From Secundilactobacillus malefermentans DSM 5705 = KCTC 3548 (GTDB lineage: Bacteria > Bacillota > Bacilli > Lactobacillales > Lactobacillaceae): a stretch of DNA of 64,000 nucleotides. The position numbers and the translations under genes are program-made. This document shows, one piece after another, positions 8,521-17,034 of this stretch. The notes under the pieces are model-generated. The model searched no databases. It worked only from the letters and a program-made list of their open reading frames with translations, and was not told the origin of the DNA. The DNA lies in the NCBI RefSeq assembly GCF_001436395.1, contig NZ_AZGJ01000003.1:1-64000 (forward strand), written 5' to 3'. Position 1 is the stretch's first letter. Each line of letters begins with the position of its first letter.

Positions 8521-9123
8521 CTAGTAACCGAGTGAGTTCACGTTTGCTCGCTTCGTCTTGGTAGATGACCAAACTGGGACCTTCACAACGCCCGCAATCT
8601 TGTCTTTATCAACAAATCCCCAATAGCGACTATCATTAGAAACGCTACGGTGATCACCTAAGACAAAGTATTTTCCCTTTGGTACAGTGACTGAGCCGTT
8701 ACCCCATTTAAATCGTTTAGACAGTGTCTTCAAGTTCCATGAACTGTGACCAGAACCATCAGTCGTCCCACTTGTTCGCTCGGACTCACTGATAAAGTTT
8801 TGCTTAATCTTCTTATTGTTAACGTAAATTGTACCGTTCTTGTAGGACACGGTGTCCCCAGGCAATCCAATCACCCGTTTGACGTAATCCGTGCCAGGCT
8901 TGGCGCTAGGATCTTCTCCGTGCGCGTCAAACACGATAACACTGAGGTGCTTTACCTTAGCTTGATTAAAAATCCAAACCCGTTGATTATTTTCTAGGTT
9001 GGGCTGCATCGATGGGCCATCAACCTTCACTGGAGATAATACATAGTTCTTTAATAAGAGTGCCAACAACAACCCAATTGCAATTGGAATCACCCAACTA
9101 AAAATCTCTCTTAATACTTTCAT
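8521..9123 (-). CDS. lepB: signal peptidase I
   Basis: Membrane-bound Ser/Lys protease that removes signal peptides from exported pre-proteins. The 200-residue protein has one N-terminal transmembrane helix (about 7-25), the nucleophile serine 38 in GPSMQP, the general-base lysine 82 in DYVKRVIGLPGD, and the conserved GDHRSVSNDSR box. This is the usual length for the Gram-positive type with a single anchor. An SD GGGAG precedes the ATG. Exported proteins in this window (NEAT proteins, the 61.3-kb exported protein) are possible substrates. Confidence 0.93.
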   Translation of the reverse strand: MKVLREIFSWVIPIAIGLLLALLLKNYVLSPVKVDGPSMQPNLENNQRVWIFNQAKVKHLSVIVFDAHGEDPSAKPGTDYVKRVIGLPGDTVSYKNGTIYVNNKKIKQNFISESERTSGTTDGSGHSSWNLKTLSKRFKWGNGSVTVPKGKYFVLGDHRSVSNDSRYWGFVDKDKIAGVVKVPVWSSTKTKRANVNSLGY

Positions 9124-9253
9124 TTTATAATATATGCTCCCGTTATTATTTCGTTTATTTTTAATTTAACTAGGCAACAAACGGCCAACAGTATAATATT
9201 AACATTAAACCTACTTTTACTAAAACTAATTTACTCAATTTTAAGGAGTTACC

Positions 9254-9859
9254 ATGCCAAATAATACCGTGGAACATCAGACGTTATCGCTGGATGACGT
9301 GGAAACGAATTACCGATACGTTGATTGTACGTTTACGTACTCCAATAAGTCAATTCGATTGACCAACGTCACGCTCAGCCATTGCAAATTCGAGCAATCT
9401 AACTTTGACGATGCCGAATGGAGTGGTTGCACGCTTGATCATCTCGACTGGCTCAATATCACCGCCCACAATAACGCCTTTTTCGATTGCGTTTTTCAGG
9501 ACAGCCTTTTGATGGGCGCCGACTTTACTGGCAGCCAGTTCAAACGAACCACTTTTGATTCCTGCAAGGCAACCTACCTGAATTTGAGTGAAACAGGAAT
9601 CGAAGCAGTCACATTTAACGAGTCGCAATTAATTGATTCGGCCTTTCAAGCAATCAAGGTCAAAAAGCACCTCACTTTCAAGGGCTGCGAGCTAACGGGA
9701 ATCGATTTATCCGATTCTAATTTGAGCAAAGTCGACATTTCGGCATCCTACTTCGACACCTTGCAACTAACGCTCGACCGCATTGCTGGCCTAACGATTA
9801 GTCCACTTCAAGCGACTCAAATCATTACCCTTTTAGGCGTCAAAATCAGTGATAGATAA
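9254..9859 (+). CDS. pentapeptide-repeat protein
   Basis: A 201-residue cytoplasmic protein with irregular A/C/S-x-F/L-x-x repeats from about residue 22 to 175 (for example CKFEQSNFDDAEWSGC, MGADFTGSQFKRTTFDSC, GIDLSDSNLSKVDIS), which fold as a right-handed quadrilateral beta-helix. Related proteins such as Qnr, MfpA and McbG mimic DNA and protect gyrase, but many family members have other or unknown roles. The SD AAGGAG precedes the ATG. A Bcr/CflA exporter starts 14 bases downstream with its SD overlapping this stop codon, so the pair is an operon; a combined self-protection and efflux role is possible but unproven. Confidence 0.85.
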   Translation: MPNNTVEHQTLSLDDVETNYRYVDCTFTYSNKSIRLTNVTLSHCKFEQSNFDDAEWSGCTLDHLDWLNITAHNNAFFDCVFQDSLLMGADFTGSQFKRTTFDSCKATYLNLSETGIEAVTFNESQLIDSAFQAIKVKKHLTFKGCELTGIDLSDSNLSKVDISASYFDTLQLTLDRIAGLTISPLQATQIITLLGVKISDR

Positions 9860-9873
9860 AGGAGTCCTCATTC

Positions 9874-11061
9874 GTGTCAGAAACAGCCACACCAAAAAAT
9901 TCACTTTGGTTCTCGATTTTGTTGGGAACCTTAAGTGCCACGGGTCCACTCGCTATTGACCTTTACTTACCTGCCTTACCGCAGATGACGACTGAATTAC
10001 AAACAACGACTTCGCTGGCGCAGCTGAGCATTACGAGTTGCTTAATTGGACTTGCGATTGGGCAAATTATTATTGGCGGTCTAAGTGATCATTTTGGGCG
10101 CAAAAATCCACTCATCATAGGCTTCTTTCTGTTTGGCCTAGCCTCACTTGCCATTTCATTCACGTCATCAATTACGCTACTAATTATCTTGCGGTTTGTG
10201 CAGGGAATCTGTGGTGCAAGTGGTCAGGTCCTGTCTCGAGCCGTTGCCCGCGACTTATTCTCCGGCCACAAATTAACTCGCTTCTATGCCATTTTAAATT
10301 CAATTAACGGGGTCTTCCCAATCATTGCGCCAATTATTGGTGGCCTGATGATCCATTTTATGCCGTGGCAGGGAGTGTTCGTCCTGTTGGGCATTATCGG
10401 CTTCGTCCTGGTTGTCCTCATCATGGTTGGCTTACCCGAAACCCTGCCAACTGAGCATCGAACCGTTGGCAACTTTTGGCAGTCCCTCAAGGGGATGGGC
10501 AGCGTCTTCTCAATTCCCCATTTTGCCACCTGGACGATTGCAACTGGCTTAATATATGGTGCTTTGTTCAGTTACATTTCGGCGTCATCGTTCATCTTTG
10601 AAAAAACGTTCCACCTCAGTCCTCAGATTTTCAGTTTGTTCTATGCGCTAAATGGGCTGGGAATGATTCTCGGTAACAACATCCCCGGCTGGCTAACGGC
10701 GCGTTACTCTGACCGTACACAGGTTAGAGGGGCCTTAATTGTCACTATTTTGGCAAGTGCCGGATTACTGATTAGCGCCACCATGAAGCCCCAACTAATG
10801 GTTGTTGTCGCATTGATCTGGGTGTTTGTGATTATGAACGGAATGCTGCTGACGTTAACAACTTCCATCATTATGAATCTCACCGATCGCCATGCAGGTA
10901 GTGCCTCTGCAATGGTGGGTCTATCCCAAAATGCCTTCGGGAGCATCGCCTCACCGTTAGTCGGCGTTCTGGGAACTGGCTATGCACCAATGGCCGGATT
11001 GATTATGCTGACCAATTTGGGTGCATTAGGCTTGATGGGGCGAAAGAAAAAGACGACTTAA
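9874..11061 (+). CDS. Bcr/CflA-family drug-resistance MFS exporter
   Basis: Twelve-helix major facilitator of 395 residues. The N-terminal helix contains GPLAIDLYLPALPQM, and loop 2-3 has GGLSDHFGRKNPLI (MFS motif A); an RFVQGICGASGQVLSRAVARDLF stretch is typical of the Bcr/CflA subfamily of proton-driven drug exporters. Translation starts at GTG 9874 after an AAGGAG at the upstream stop codon. It is co-transcribed with the pentapeptide-repeat gene. The substrate cannot be told from sequence; known members export bicyclomycin, chloramphenicol, sulfonamides or cysteine-containing dipeptides. Confidence 0.9.
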   Translation: MSETATPKNSLWFSILLGTLSATGPLAIDLYLPALPQMTTELQTTTSLAQLSITSCLIGLAIGQIIIGGLSDHFGRKNPLIIGFFLFGLASLAISFTSSITLLIILRFVQGICGASGQVLSRAVARDLFSGHKLTRFYAILNSINGVFPIIAPIIGGLMIHFMPWQGVFVLLGIIGFVLVVLIMVGLPETLPTEHRTVGNFWQSLKGMGSVFSIPHFATWTIATGLIYGALFSYISASSFIFEKTFHLSPQIFSLFYALNGLGMILGNNIPGWLTARYSDRTQVRGALIVTILASAGLLISATMKPQLMVVVALIWVFVIMNGMLLTLTTSIIMNLTDRHAGSASAMVGLSQNAFGSIASPLVGVLGTGYAPMAGLIMLTNLGALGLMGRKKKTT

Positions 11062-11124
11062 CGATTTTGGCATTCCACCTACAATCAGGTACAATTGAGT
11101 TAATATCGAATTGGAGGAATTACT

Positions 11125-11625
11125 ATGTCAGCCAAACAACTTACGTGTAACGAGACGTTCGCCAGTGCAAGTCACCGAATCTTTTTATCTGATCTAAATG
11201 AGCACGAAACCGTTTTTGGTGGTCGAATTCTGTCATGGGTTGATGATAGTGCCTCCATTTCTTGCGAGCGAGCCTCCCGACAAGTGACCGTCACCGCTAG
11301 TCTCGACCACATCAACTTCATTCACCCAGTTGTCCTTCAGGATGGCTTGGATCTTCAATCCTACGTTACCGGCGCTGGCCATCGCTCTCTTGAAGTATTC
11401 GTCAAAGGAGTTGGAGAACACTTATTAACCGGCGAGAAATTTTTAGCCTTCTCCTGTTTCTCTACCTTTGTGACGCTGAGCAAAAGTCCAAATCCTGCCC
11501 TACCGGAAATAGTGCCAGTTACTGACGAGCAAAAATTCATTTGTGCTGGTTATGATGAGCGCAACGCGGCACGGAAGGCTGGTCGTGCGGTTCAGAAAGA
11601 TTTGATGGATCATTTAGAATTGTAA
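11125..11625 (+). CDS. acyl-CoA thioesterase (hotdog fold, YkhA/YciA type)
   Basis: Hydrolyses acyl-CoA esters in the cytoplasm. The 166-residue protein contains the family signature HETVFGGRILSWVDDSASISCERAS (about 33-57), in which the glycine-rich turn and the aspartate of the WVDD segment line the active site, followed by SLDHINFIHPV. It has its own SD (GGAGG) and follows the exporter gene by 63 bases; a strong terminator follows. Physiological acyl chain unknown. Confidence 0.88.
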   Translation: MSAKQLTCNETFASASHRIFLSDLNEHETVFGGRILSWVDDSASISCERASRQVTVTASLDHINFIHPVVLQDGLDLQSYVTGAGHRSLEVFVKGVGEHLLTGEKFLAFSCFSTFVTLSKSPNPALPEIVPVTDEQKFICAGYDERNAARKAGRAVQKDLMDHLEL

Positions 11626-11638
11626 TATCGACTAAAAA

Positions 11639-11674
11639 GTGGCCGAGACAAAACAAAAGTTTTGTCTCGGCCAC
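11639..11674. terminator. bidirectional terminator between convergent genes
   Basis: Perfect 16-bp stem (11639-11654 with 11659-11674) with an AAAA loop, A-run before and T-run after. Separates the thioesterase gene from the convergent flavoprotein gene. Confidence 0.9.
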
Positions 11675-11728
11675 ATCTTTTTACTATTACTTTTCCTAAT
11701 CAGGCTCCAAAAGGCACCTTCTATATTA

Positions 11729-13207
11729 TTAACTATTTATTTTTTCAGTCTTAACATACTTTGCTGCATTTCGACCCGAGTTACGGCCTGAATAGAAGGC
11801 GAACCCAACACAGGTTCCAGGCATGTTTGGACCATAAGTATCTCCGGCAAGGCCAGCTGAATCATTACCACCTGCGTATAAGCCCTCAATAACAGTTCCC
11901 TTCTCGTCCTCAACCTCATTTTCAGGTGTAACTTGTAAGCCACCCATCGTACAGAAAGCGCCAACGTTCAACTTAAACCCATAGAACGGACCCTTTGCAA
12001 CGGGAACAAGGTACTCGGCATCCTTACCAAAGTCACCATCAACGCCGTTCTCGCAATAGCCATTATAGTCTTTAACCGTCTCCGTCAATTGGCTAACGGA
12101 TAGGCCCATCTTTTGAGCAAGTTCTTCGACTGTGTCCGCTTTAAAAATGAAAGGCTTGTTGGCTGCAACTGCTTCATCAATCTCATCCTGCAGCTTTACC
12201 ATCTTTTCACCACGTTTGACGTAAACGCCTAAGCCCATGAAGTTACCGTCCTTAGCCATTTTATCAATCACGCCTTGATCCAAAATACTGTAGGTTTCAT
12301 TTTGCGTGTAAAGCGCGTTTCCGGCATATGAGAAATTGTAAACAACGGATTCATCAACGAATCGTTTCCCATCTTCGTTTACCCAAAGAAGCGGTTGTTG
12401 ACCGGCAGCGGTGTTCATCTGGGATGCCATAAATTTGAAAGCTGGCTCATCTGGATCCTTTAGGTAGCCGCCAAATAGCATTGCTAATCCTGTTCCATAT
12501 TGCTTAGCACCCACGTTCCAGGCCAAATTCAATCCATCGCCAGTTCCCTTGCCTGAACTAACAGGAATTAAACGTGAATCATCATAATGGGTGAGATTTT
12601 TGATCATCTCTGGATTATTTAGGTAACCACCAGTTGCGAGAACGACTGATTTCGTTTTGATATCTTCAGACTCACCAGACTTAACGTCCTTAATTGTGAT
12701 GGCATCAATTGCGCCCTCACCGTCACGATGTAACTTAGTGGCCGTTGTCAGGGTCAATAGCTCAACGCCAAGCTTTTCCGCCTTAGGTTGTAAAGCATCG
12801 TGAATAACAGCGTTGCCCATCCCTTTGTAAATGTGCCAAGTCGCTTCACCGGCACCCATGGCTTGGACGCCTTCGTATTCGACACCTTGGTCCTTCAACC
12901 ATTTGACGGTGTCAGCACTATCGTCCACGTAACGGCGCCAAATACGAGAATCAGCGCGATACTTAGAATACTCGACCTCTTCCTTGAGAACTTCCGTCCC
13001 AGAAACATGGATTCCCTGTTCCTTTTGAAGGTATGAATCAACGGCGAACAAGCCTTCCGTGTAGTTACTACTCCCGCCAGTGCTCTTTCCTTTTTCAAGT
13101 AGTAAAACTGAGGCGCCATTTTGGGCAGCCTCTAAGGCAGCTGAAGTTCCAGCTGCACCAGTTCCAACAACGACAACATCATATTCTGTTTTTTTACTGA
13201 TTGTCAT
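11729..13207 (-). CDS. FAD-dependent reductase of the fumarate reductase flavoprotein family
   Basis: A 492-residue flavoprotein: dinucleotide-binding VVVVGTGAAGTSAALEAA at the N-terminus (11-28), the capping-domain segment LWVNEDGKRFVDES (274-287) and the FAD-closing segment GLYAGGNDSAGLAGDTYG (442-459). It lacks the extra FMN-binding domain of hydroxycinnamate reductases and the heme domain of Shewanella fumarate reductase. The position of the catalytic histidine in HTMGG of fumarate reductases is cysteine 419 (FCTMGG), and the usual R-L-G-G after it is replaced by M-P-G-T, so the substrate is probably not fumarate. A divergent LysR regulator suggests induction by the substrate. It has no signal peptide. 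Confidence 0.82.
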   Translation of the reverse strand: MTISKKTEYDVVVVGTGAAGTSAALEAAQNGASVLLLEKGKSTGGSSNYTEGLFAVDSYLQKEQGIHVSGTEVLKEEVEYSKYRADSRIWRRYVDDSADTVKWLKDQGVEYEGVQAMGAGEATWHIYKGMGNAVIHDALQPKAEKLGVELLTLTTATKLHRDGEGAIDAITIKDVKSGESEDIKTKSVVLATGGYLNNPEMIKNLTHYDDSRLIPVSSGKGTGDGLNLAWNVGAKQYGTGLAMLFGGYLKDPDEPAFKFMASQMNTAAGQQPLLWVNEDGKRFVDESVVYNFSYAGNALYTQNETYSILDQGVIDKMAKDGNFMGLGVYVKRGEKMVKLQDEIDEAVAANKPFIFKADTVEELAQKMGLSVSQLTETVKDYNGYCENGVDGDFGKDAEYLVPVAKGPFYGFKLNVGAFCTMGGLQVTPENEVEDEKGTVIEGLYAGGNDSAGLAGDTYGPNMPGTCVGFAFYSGRNSGRNAAKYVKTEKINS

Positions 13208-13310
13208 GGTAAAACCTCCATCTATATAGTGAATAATTGAGCATTAATTTGAAAACAATCCCCATCCCATGTAGAATTAATAAGATCGTAATTGCTATTT
13301 CGACTACATC

Positions 13311-13324
13311 ATAAAGCGTTTACA
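13311..13324. promoter_or_regulatory. weak cre-like / inverted-repeat site
   Basis: ataaagcgtttaca contains the CG core and right half of a catabolite-responsive element but lacks the leading TG; it also holds TAAA-gcg-TTTA. It lies between the divergent flavoprotein and LysR genes, so it could be a CcpA or LysR site. Confidence 0.3.
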
Positions 13325-13343
13325 TTTTGATTAAAACGGGGAT

Positions 13344-13366
13344 AAAAGTTCGGTACCCGAACTTTT
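13344..13366. promoter_or_regulatory. 23-bp palindrome upstream of the LysR gene
   Basis: Two perfect 10-base arms (13344-13353, 13357-13366) around a 3-base centre, ending 12 bases before the LysR ribosome binding site. Suited to a LysR operator used for autoregulation, or a hairpin in the leader. Confidence 0.5.
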
Positions 13367-13390
13367 AGTTCTCCTACTGGAGTGAATAAT

Positions 13391-14290
13391 TTGGATATCA
13401 ATTTATTAAAAACCTTTCTTAGTGTCGTTCAGTTAGGTAGCTTTTCCAAAGTTGCTGATAAGGAATTTCTATCACAGCGGGCCGTTTCAAAACAGATTTC
13501 CAAATTAGAGGCCGATCTTGGTGTTGCTTTATTTACTAGAAACGCGAACCAAATCCAACTAACGCCGCAGGGAAAATTCTTTTTTTCATCCGCTCAAGAT
13601 ATCGTCAATAACTATTCAACAGCCGTCTCTGAGCTAAATCAAATGAACCAACAATCTCCGGAAACGTTGCGGTTAGGCTACTTTTCAGCATTTGAAAAAC
13701 AATTATTAGAAAATGCACTCTTTCCCGTCGTCGCCAATCATCCCAATCTGCATTTAACGGTACGAGAAGAGAGCAACGAACATTTAACTGAAAGTGTCTC
13801 AAATGGCAGCCTGGACGCTGCACTTTCCATCTCATATGGGCGGCCCGCTTTGGCGTCCACCTCCCGCTTGACGGAGAAACCTATTTTTCAAGGTGAAATG
13901 GTCATGGGCGTTAGTAATCTCGATCCGTTGAGCCAACAAACCGCGCTCAGTCCAGCTGACTTGGCTGACAAATCCATTCTCTACTACAGTCCGGAAAGCT
14001 CCACCTTTTTGTTGGAAAGCTTTCTTGCGAGCGTCCCCTTCATCACAAACTTTGAACAGATCAAACGGGTAACGAGCCTTGAGCAAATGGCACTACTAGT
14101 ATCGCTTAACCAAGCATTTGCCTTTTTCCCGCAAGGACTCATTGCTGGTACCAACCAGGAACTGGCTAACCTGACCCTTTTGCCAATTTCTGACAGCAAA
14201 AGTCAAACCTATCAGATCGTGGTGATTTATAATACAGAAAATAAGAATCCAAATTTAAAACGCTTTTTGAAAACATTACCAAAAGACTAA
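13391..14290 (+). CDS. LysR-family transcriptional regulator
   Basis: About 299 residues with an N-terminal winged helix-turn-helix (DINLLKTFLSVVQLGSFSKVADKEFLSQRAVSKQISKLEADLG) and a C-terminal periplasmic-binding-protein-like effector domain (about 90-295). I place the start at TTG 13391 because GGAG (13379-13382) is 8 bases upstream; the in-frame GTG at 13382 overlaps that site. It is divergent from the flavoprotein gene 174 bases away, the usual layout for a LysR regulator and its target, so it probably activates the flavoprotein gene in response to its substrate. Confidence 0.88.
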   Translation: MDINLLKTFLSVVQLGSFSKVADKEFLSQRAVSKQISKLEADLGVALFTRNANQIQLTPQGKFFFSSAQDIVNNYSTAVSELNQMNQQSPETLRLGYFSAFEKQLLENALFPVVANHPNLHLTVREESNEHLTESVSNGSLDAALSISYGRPALASTSRLTEKPIFQGEMVMGVSNLDPLSQQTALSPADLADKSILYYSPESSTFLLESFLASVPFITNFEQIKRVTSLEQMALLVSLNQAFAFFPQGLIAGTNQELANLTLLPISDSKSQTYQIVVIYNTENKNPNLKRFLKTLPKD

Positions 14291-14353
14291 TTTTACCTAA
14301 AAATTTTAATGGATTACTAAAGAATCAATTATCAATTACGAACAAGTGGTGTA

Positions 14354-16981
14354 ATGAATTCAGTCATTCGGTCAGGGGAAACTGACACTTGTTGCAAATT
14401 CGGGGGTATTTTCTTGGAGTCATTTAAAACAAAACACGTTAATTCTAAATGGTCGTTATCCGGCCTAGCATTTGTCATACCGTTTATCATGGTTTGTATC
14501 GTTTTTGCATCAAAAAAAATCACACCTTTTGGCAGCCATAACCTGCTCTTCAGTGACATGGGTGCCCAGTATTTACCATTCTTATCTGCATTTCGGCACC
14601 AACTATTAACGCATGGCGTTCACTTATTTTCCTTTGGGTTATCGCTTGGTGACAACGTAACGCCACTAATTGCCTATTATTTATTGAGTCCGTTTAATTT
14701 ACTCGTTTTACTATTTCCACAAAATCTATTACCGACTACGATTAGTGTGATCATTATTTTTAAAATTGCATCAATCGGGTTAACAACCAGTATTTTTTTG
14801 AGACGCGTTTATCAGTCAACTAGTTATTCAATCGTCTGGTTCTCCACCGCCTTTAGCCTGTGTGGCTTTGTTGCCATGAATTTTTACACAATTATGTGGC
14901 TGGATGCCCTCATTTTATTGCCTTTAGTGGCACTTGGAATCCATCGACTCATTGATAAAAATCGATTTGATTTATATATCGTGACACTTTTATTAAGTAT
15001 CGTGACCAACTACTATTTGGGCTATATGACTTGCCTATTTTCCGTGCTGTACTTCTGCTACCTTATTTTCAAAAATTCAGAAGTCCGCTTTACTGCCACT
15101 TTGAAACAGTCATTGACTAAGATCCGGGACTTCTTTAGCGCCTCCCTGCTAACTGGGGGTGTAAGTGCCATCTTGTTGATTCCCACTTTTAAGGCGATGC
15201 TGGCTACCGGAAAAGGCACCTTTGATGCAGCCAGCTTCAATTTGTTACCGACATTTGGGCTTGGCGCACTGTCACAGCTTGAACCCGCAAGTAGTAACTA
15301 CCTCATCCGTATTTTTCACTATCCCAGTTTCTATGTGGGCATACTGGTCTTTCTTTTGCTTATTACGTACTACTACACTGAGGAAATTCCTCAGCACTAC
15401 AAAAATATGTCGGCGGGTCTACTGGGTATTTTGTTTTTAAGCATGTGGGTGCGTGTCCTCAATACCGGCTGGCATATGCTTCAGCAACCTGCTGGCTTTC
15501 CATTTCGAAACGTCTTTTACTTTTCATTCGTGTGCGTCTTTTTAGCTTTTGAAGCATGGCAAACGCACCCAGGAAAGGTGTTAAACGACATGCAAAAGTT
15601 GGCGGTGATTGGGACAGCCATTGGCATTATCGTTCTCGGCAAAATTGGATTCTTCATTGATGCCAAAATTGTCGGTCCCGACTTTTCTTCCACAATTACG
15701 CGGTTAGCTCCTCCGATTCACTTAACACTGCTGACCTGCCTGCTGATCATTATTGAGGCCACTTTCCTATTTTTAAAGCGCCAAACCTACACAACATTGA
15801 CCATCATTACCCTCATTTCGTTCGCTGAAATCGGCGGTAACTTCTTCAAATCAATGTATGGGATGGCCTTTGGTAATCAGCAACTCTATTCCAAATACTT
15901 CCAAATTGAGTACAATCAGCTAGATAAACTAACGGACAAAGATCAATCATTTTACCGGTTGAATAATCAAAGTTCACTGGTCGATGCAGCGATGGGAACT
16001 AAATATAATAACTATAATGATTCGCTGTTATTTAACTATTTTGGTGTAAGCTCATACAGCTCCACGCTAGATAATCAAACGCGCGATATGCTCCACCGAC
16101 TTGGCTTATTCAGCAAAAACGTCCGTAGAATTTCCTCACAGGGTATCTCACCACTCGTCGATACCTTACTTGCGATGAAATACACCAACTATCCGAATCA
16201 ACCTTCACCAATGCGGAATCCCAATTACGCTGGAATCGGCTTCTCAACTCCCGAGAACCTTGCAACCGTTAATTTATCAACCAATATTTATCAAAACCAA
16301 TTACGCTTACTAAAGCAACTTAACGCCCCTGCGCAAACGATTCTGCCGCCAACAATTCTTAGCGAACAGGTCACGAGGTCGCAGGAAAATCCAACTAACT
16401 ATTTGCACACCCTGCGCCTGAAGGTTGCCACAACGGGACCACTATTTGGCTATTCAAGTCATGTCATTTATCCAAGTCTCCGGATAAACGGCATCAATCA
16501 GCCCCCTCGAATCCATGCTACCGGTCACCGATATTTAATGAAGTTCGGGTCTCATCGTAAAAATGAACTCGTGACGATTTCATTTGCTAGTAAGCATCAG
16601 CACTTGAGTCACAACACCCAATTCTTCTCATACGACGAGAAAAAATACGCCACCTTTATCAGGAGTCTGAGGATTCGCCAGTTCAAATTAGATTCAGTTT
16701 CAACCCCAACCCACATCTCTGGAATGGCAACTGGCACAACTAAAAATAAGATCCTCTTCCTTTCCATTCCAAAGGAAACTGGCTGGTCCGCGAAAGTAAA
16801 CGGCAAATCGGTTCAAATTAAATCGGTTGCCTCTCACTTGATGGGCATCCCGCTCAAACAGGGCAATAACGCCGTCAATTTAACGTATACGGTCCCAGGC
16901 TTCAAAGCCGGAGCCATCATCTCAACGATTTCTCTTCTCGGCCTCTGCCTGTTTACGTGGCAAGTTCGGCGTAAAAAATAA
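14354..16981 (+). CDS. YfhO-family large membrane protein
   Basis: An 875-residue membrane protein with about a dozen hydrophobic helices in the first 500 residues, an extracytoplasmic domain of about 300 residues (roughly 515-840) and a last helix near 845-868. The FSDMGAQYLPFLSAFRHQL and LGDNVTPLIAYYLLSPFNLL segments are typical of YfhO (GT-C-like fold), a family linked in Firmicutes to glycosylation of lipoteichoic acid or other surface polymers. No good SD precedes ATG 14354; a TTG at 14414 behind a GGGGG run is an alternative start. It stands alone and ends in a strong terminator. Confidence 0.8.
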   Translation: MNSVIRSGETDTCCKFGGIFLESFKTKHVNSKWSLSGLAFVIPFIMVCIVFASKKITPFGSHNLLFSDMGAQYLPFLSAFRHQLLTHGVHLFSFGLSLGDNVTPLIAYYLLSPFNLLVLLFPQNLLPTTISVIIIFKIASIGLTTSIFLRRVYQSTSYSIVWFSTAFSLCGFVAMNFYTIMWLDALILLPLVALGIHRLIDKNRFDLYIVTLLLSIVTNYYLGYMTCLFSVLYFCYLIFKNSEVRFTATLKQSLTKIRDFFSASLLTGGVSAILLIPTFKAMLATGKGTFDAASFNLLPTFGLGALSQLEPASSNYLIRIFHYPSFYVGILVFLLLITYYYTEEIPQHYKNMSAGLLGILFLSMWVRVLNTGWHMLQQPAGFPFRNVFYFSFVCVFLAFEAWQTHPGKVLNDMQKLAVIGTAIGIIVLGKIGFFIDAKIVGPDFSSTITRLAPPIHLTLLTCLLIIIEATFLFLKRQTYTTLTIITLISFAEIGGNFFKSMYGMAFGNQQLYSKYFQIEYNQLDKLTDKDQSFYRLNNQSSLVDAAMGTKYNNYNDSLLFNYFGVSSYSSTLDNQTRDMLHRLGLFSKNVRRISSQGISPLVDTLLAMKYTNYPNQPSPMRNPNYAGIGFSTPENLATVNLSTNIYQNQLRLLKQLNAPAQTILPPTILSEQVTRSQENPTNYLHTLRLKVATTGPLFGYSSHVIYPSLRINGINQPPRIHATGHRYLMKFGSHRKNELVTISFASKHQHLSHNTQFFSYDEKKYATFIRSLRIRQFKLDSVSTPTHISGMATGTTKNKILFLSIPKETGWSAKVNGKSVQIKSVASHLMGIPLKQGNNAVNLTYTVPGFKAGAIISTISLLGLCLFTWQVRRKK

Positions 16982-17029
16982 TCAAAAAATCGTCAATTCT
17001 ATTAAGTTAGAATTGACGATTTTTTGATT
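16981..17029. terminator. bidirectional terminator between convergent genes
   Basis: About 20-bp stem (16981-17000 with 17009-17029) and an 8-base loop, rich in A on the left and T on the right. Shared by the YfhO gene and mnmG. Confidence 0.88.
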
Positions 17030-17034
17030 GATAT

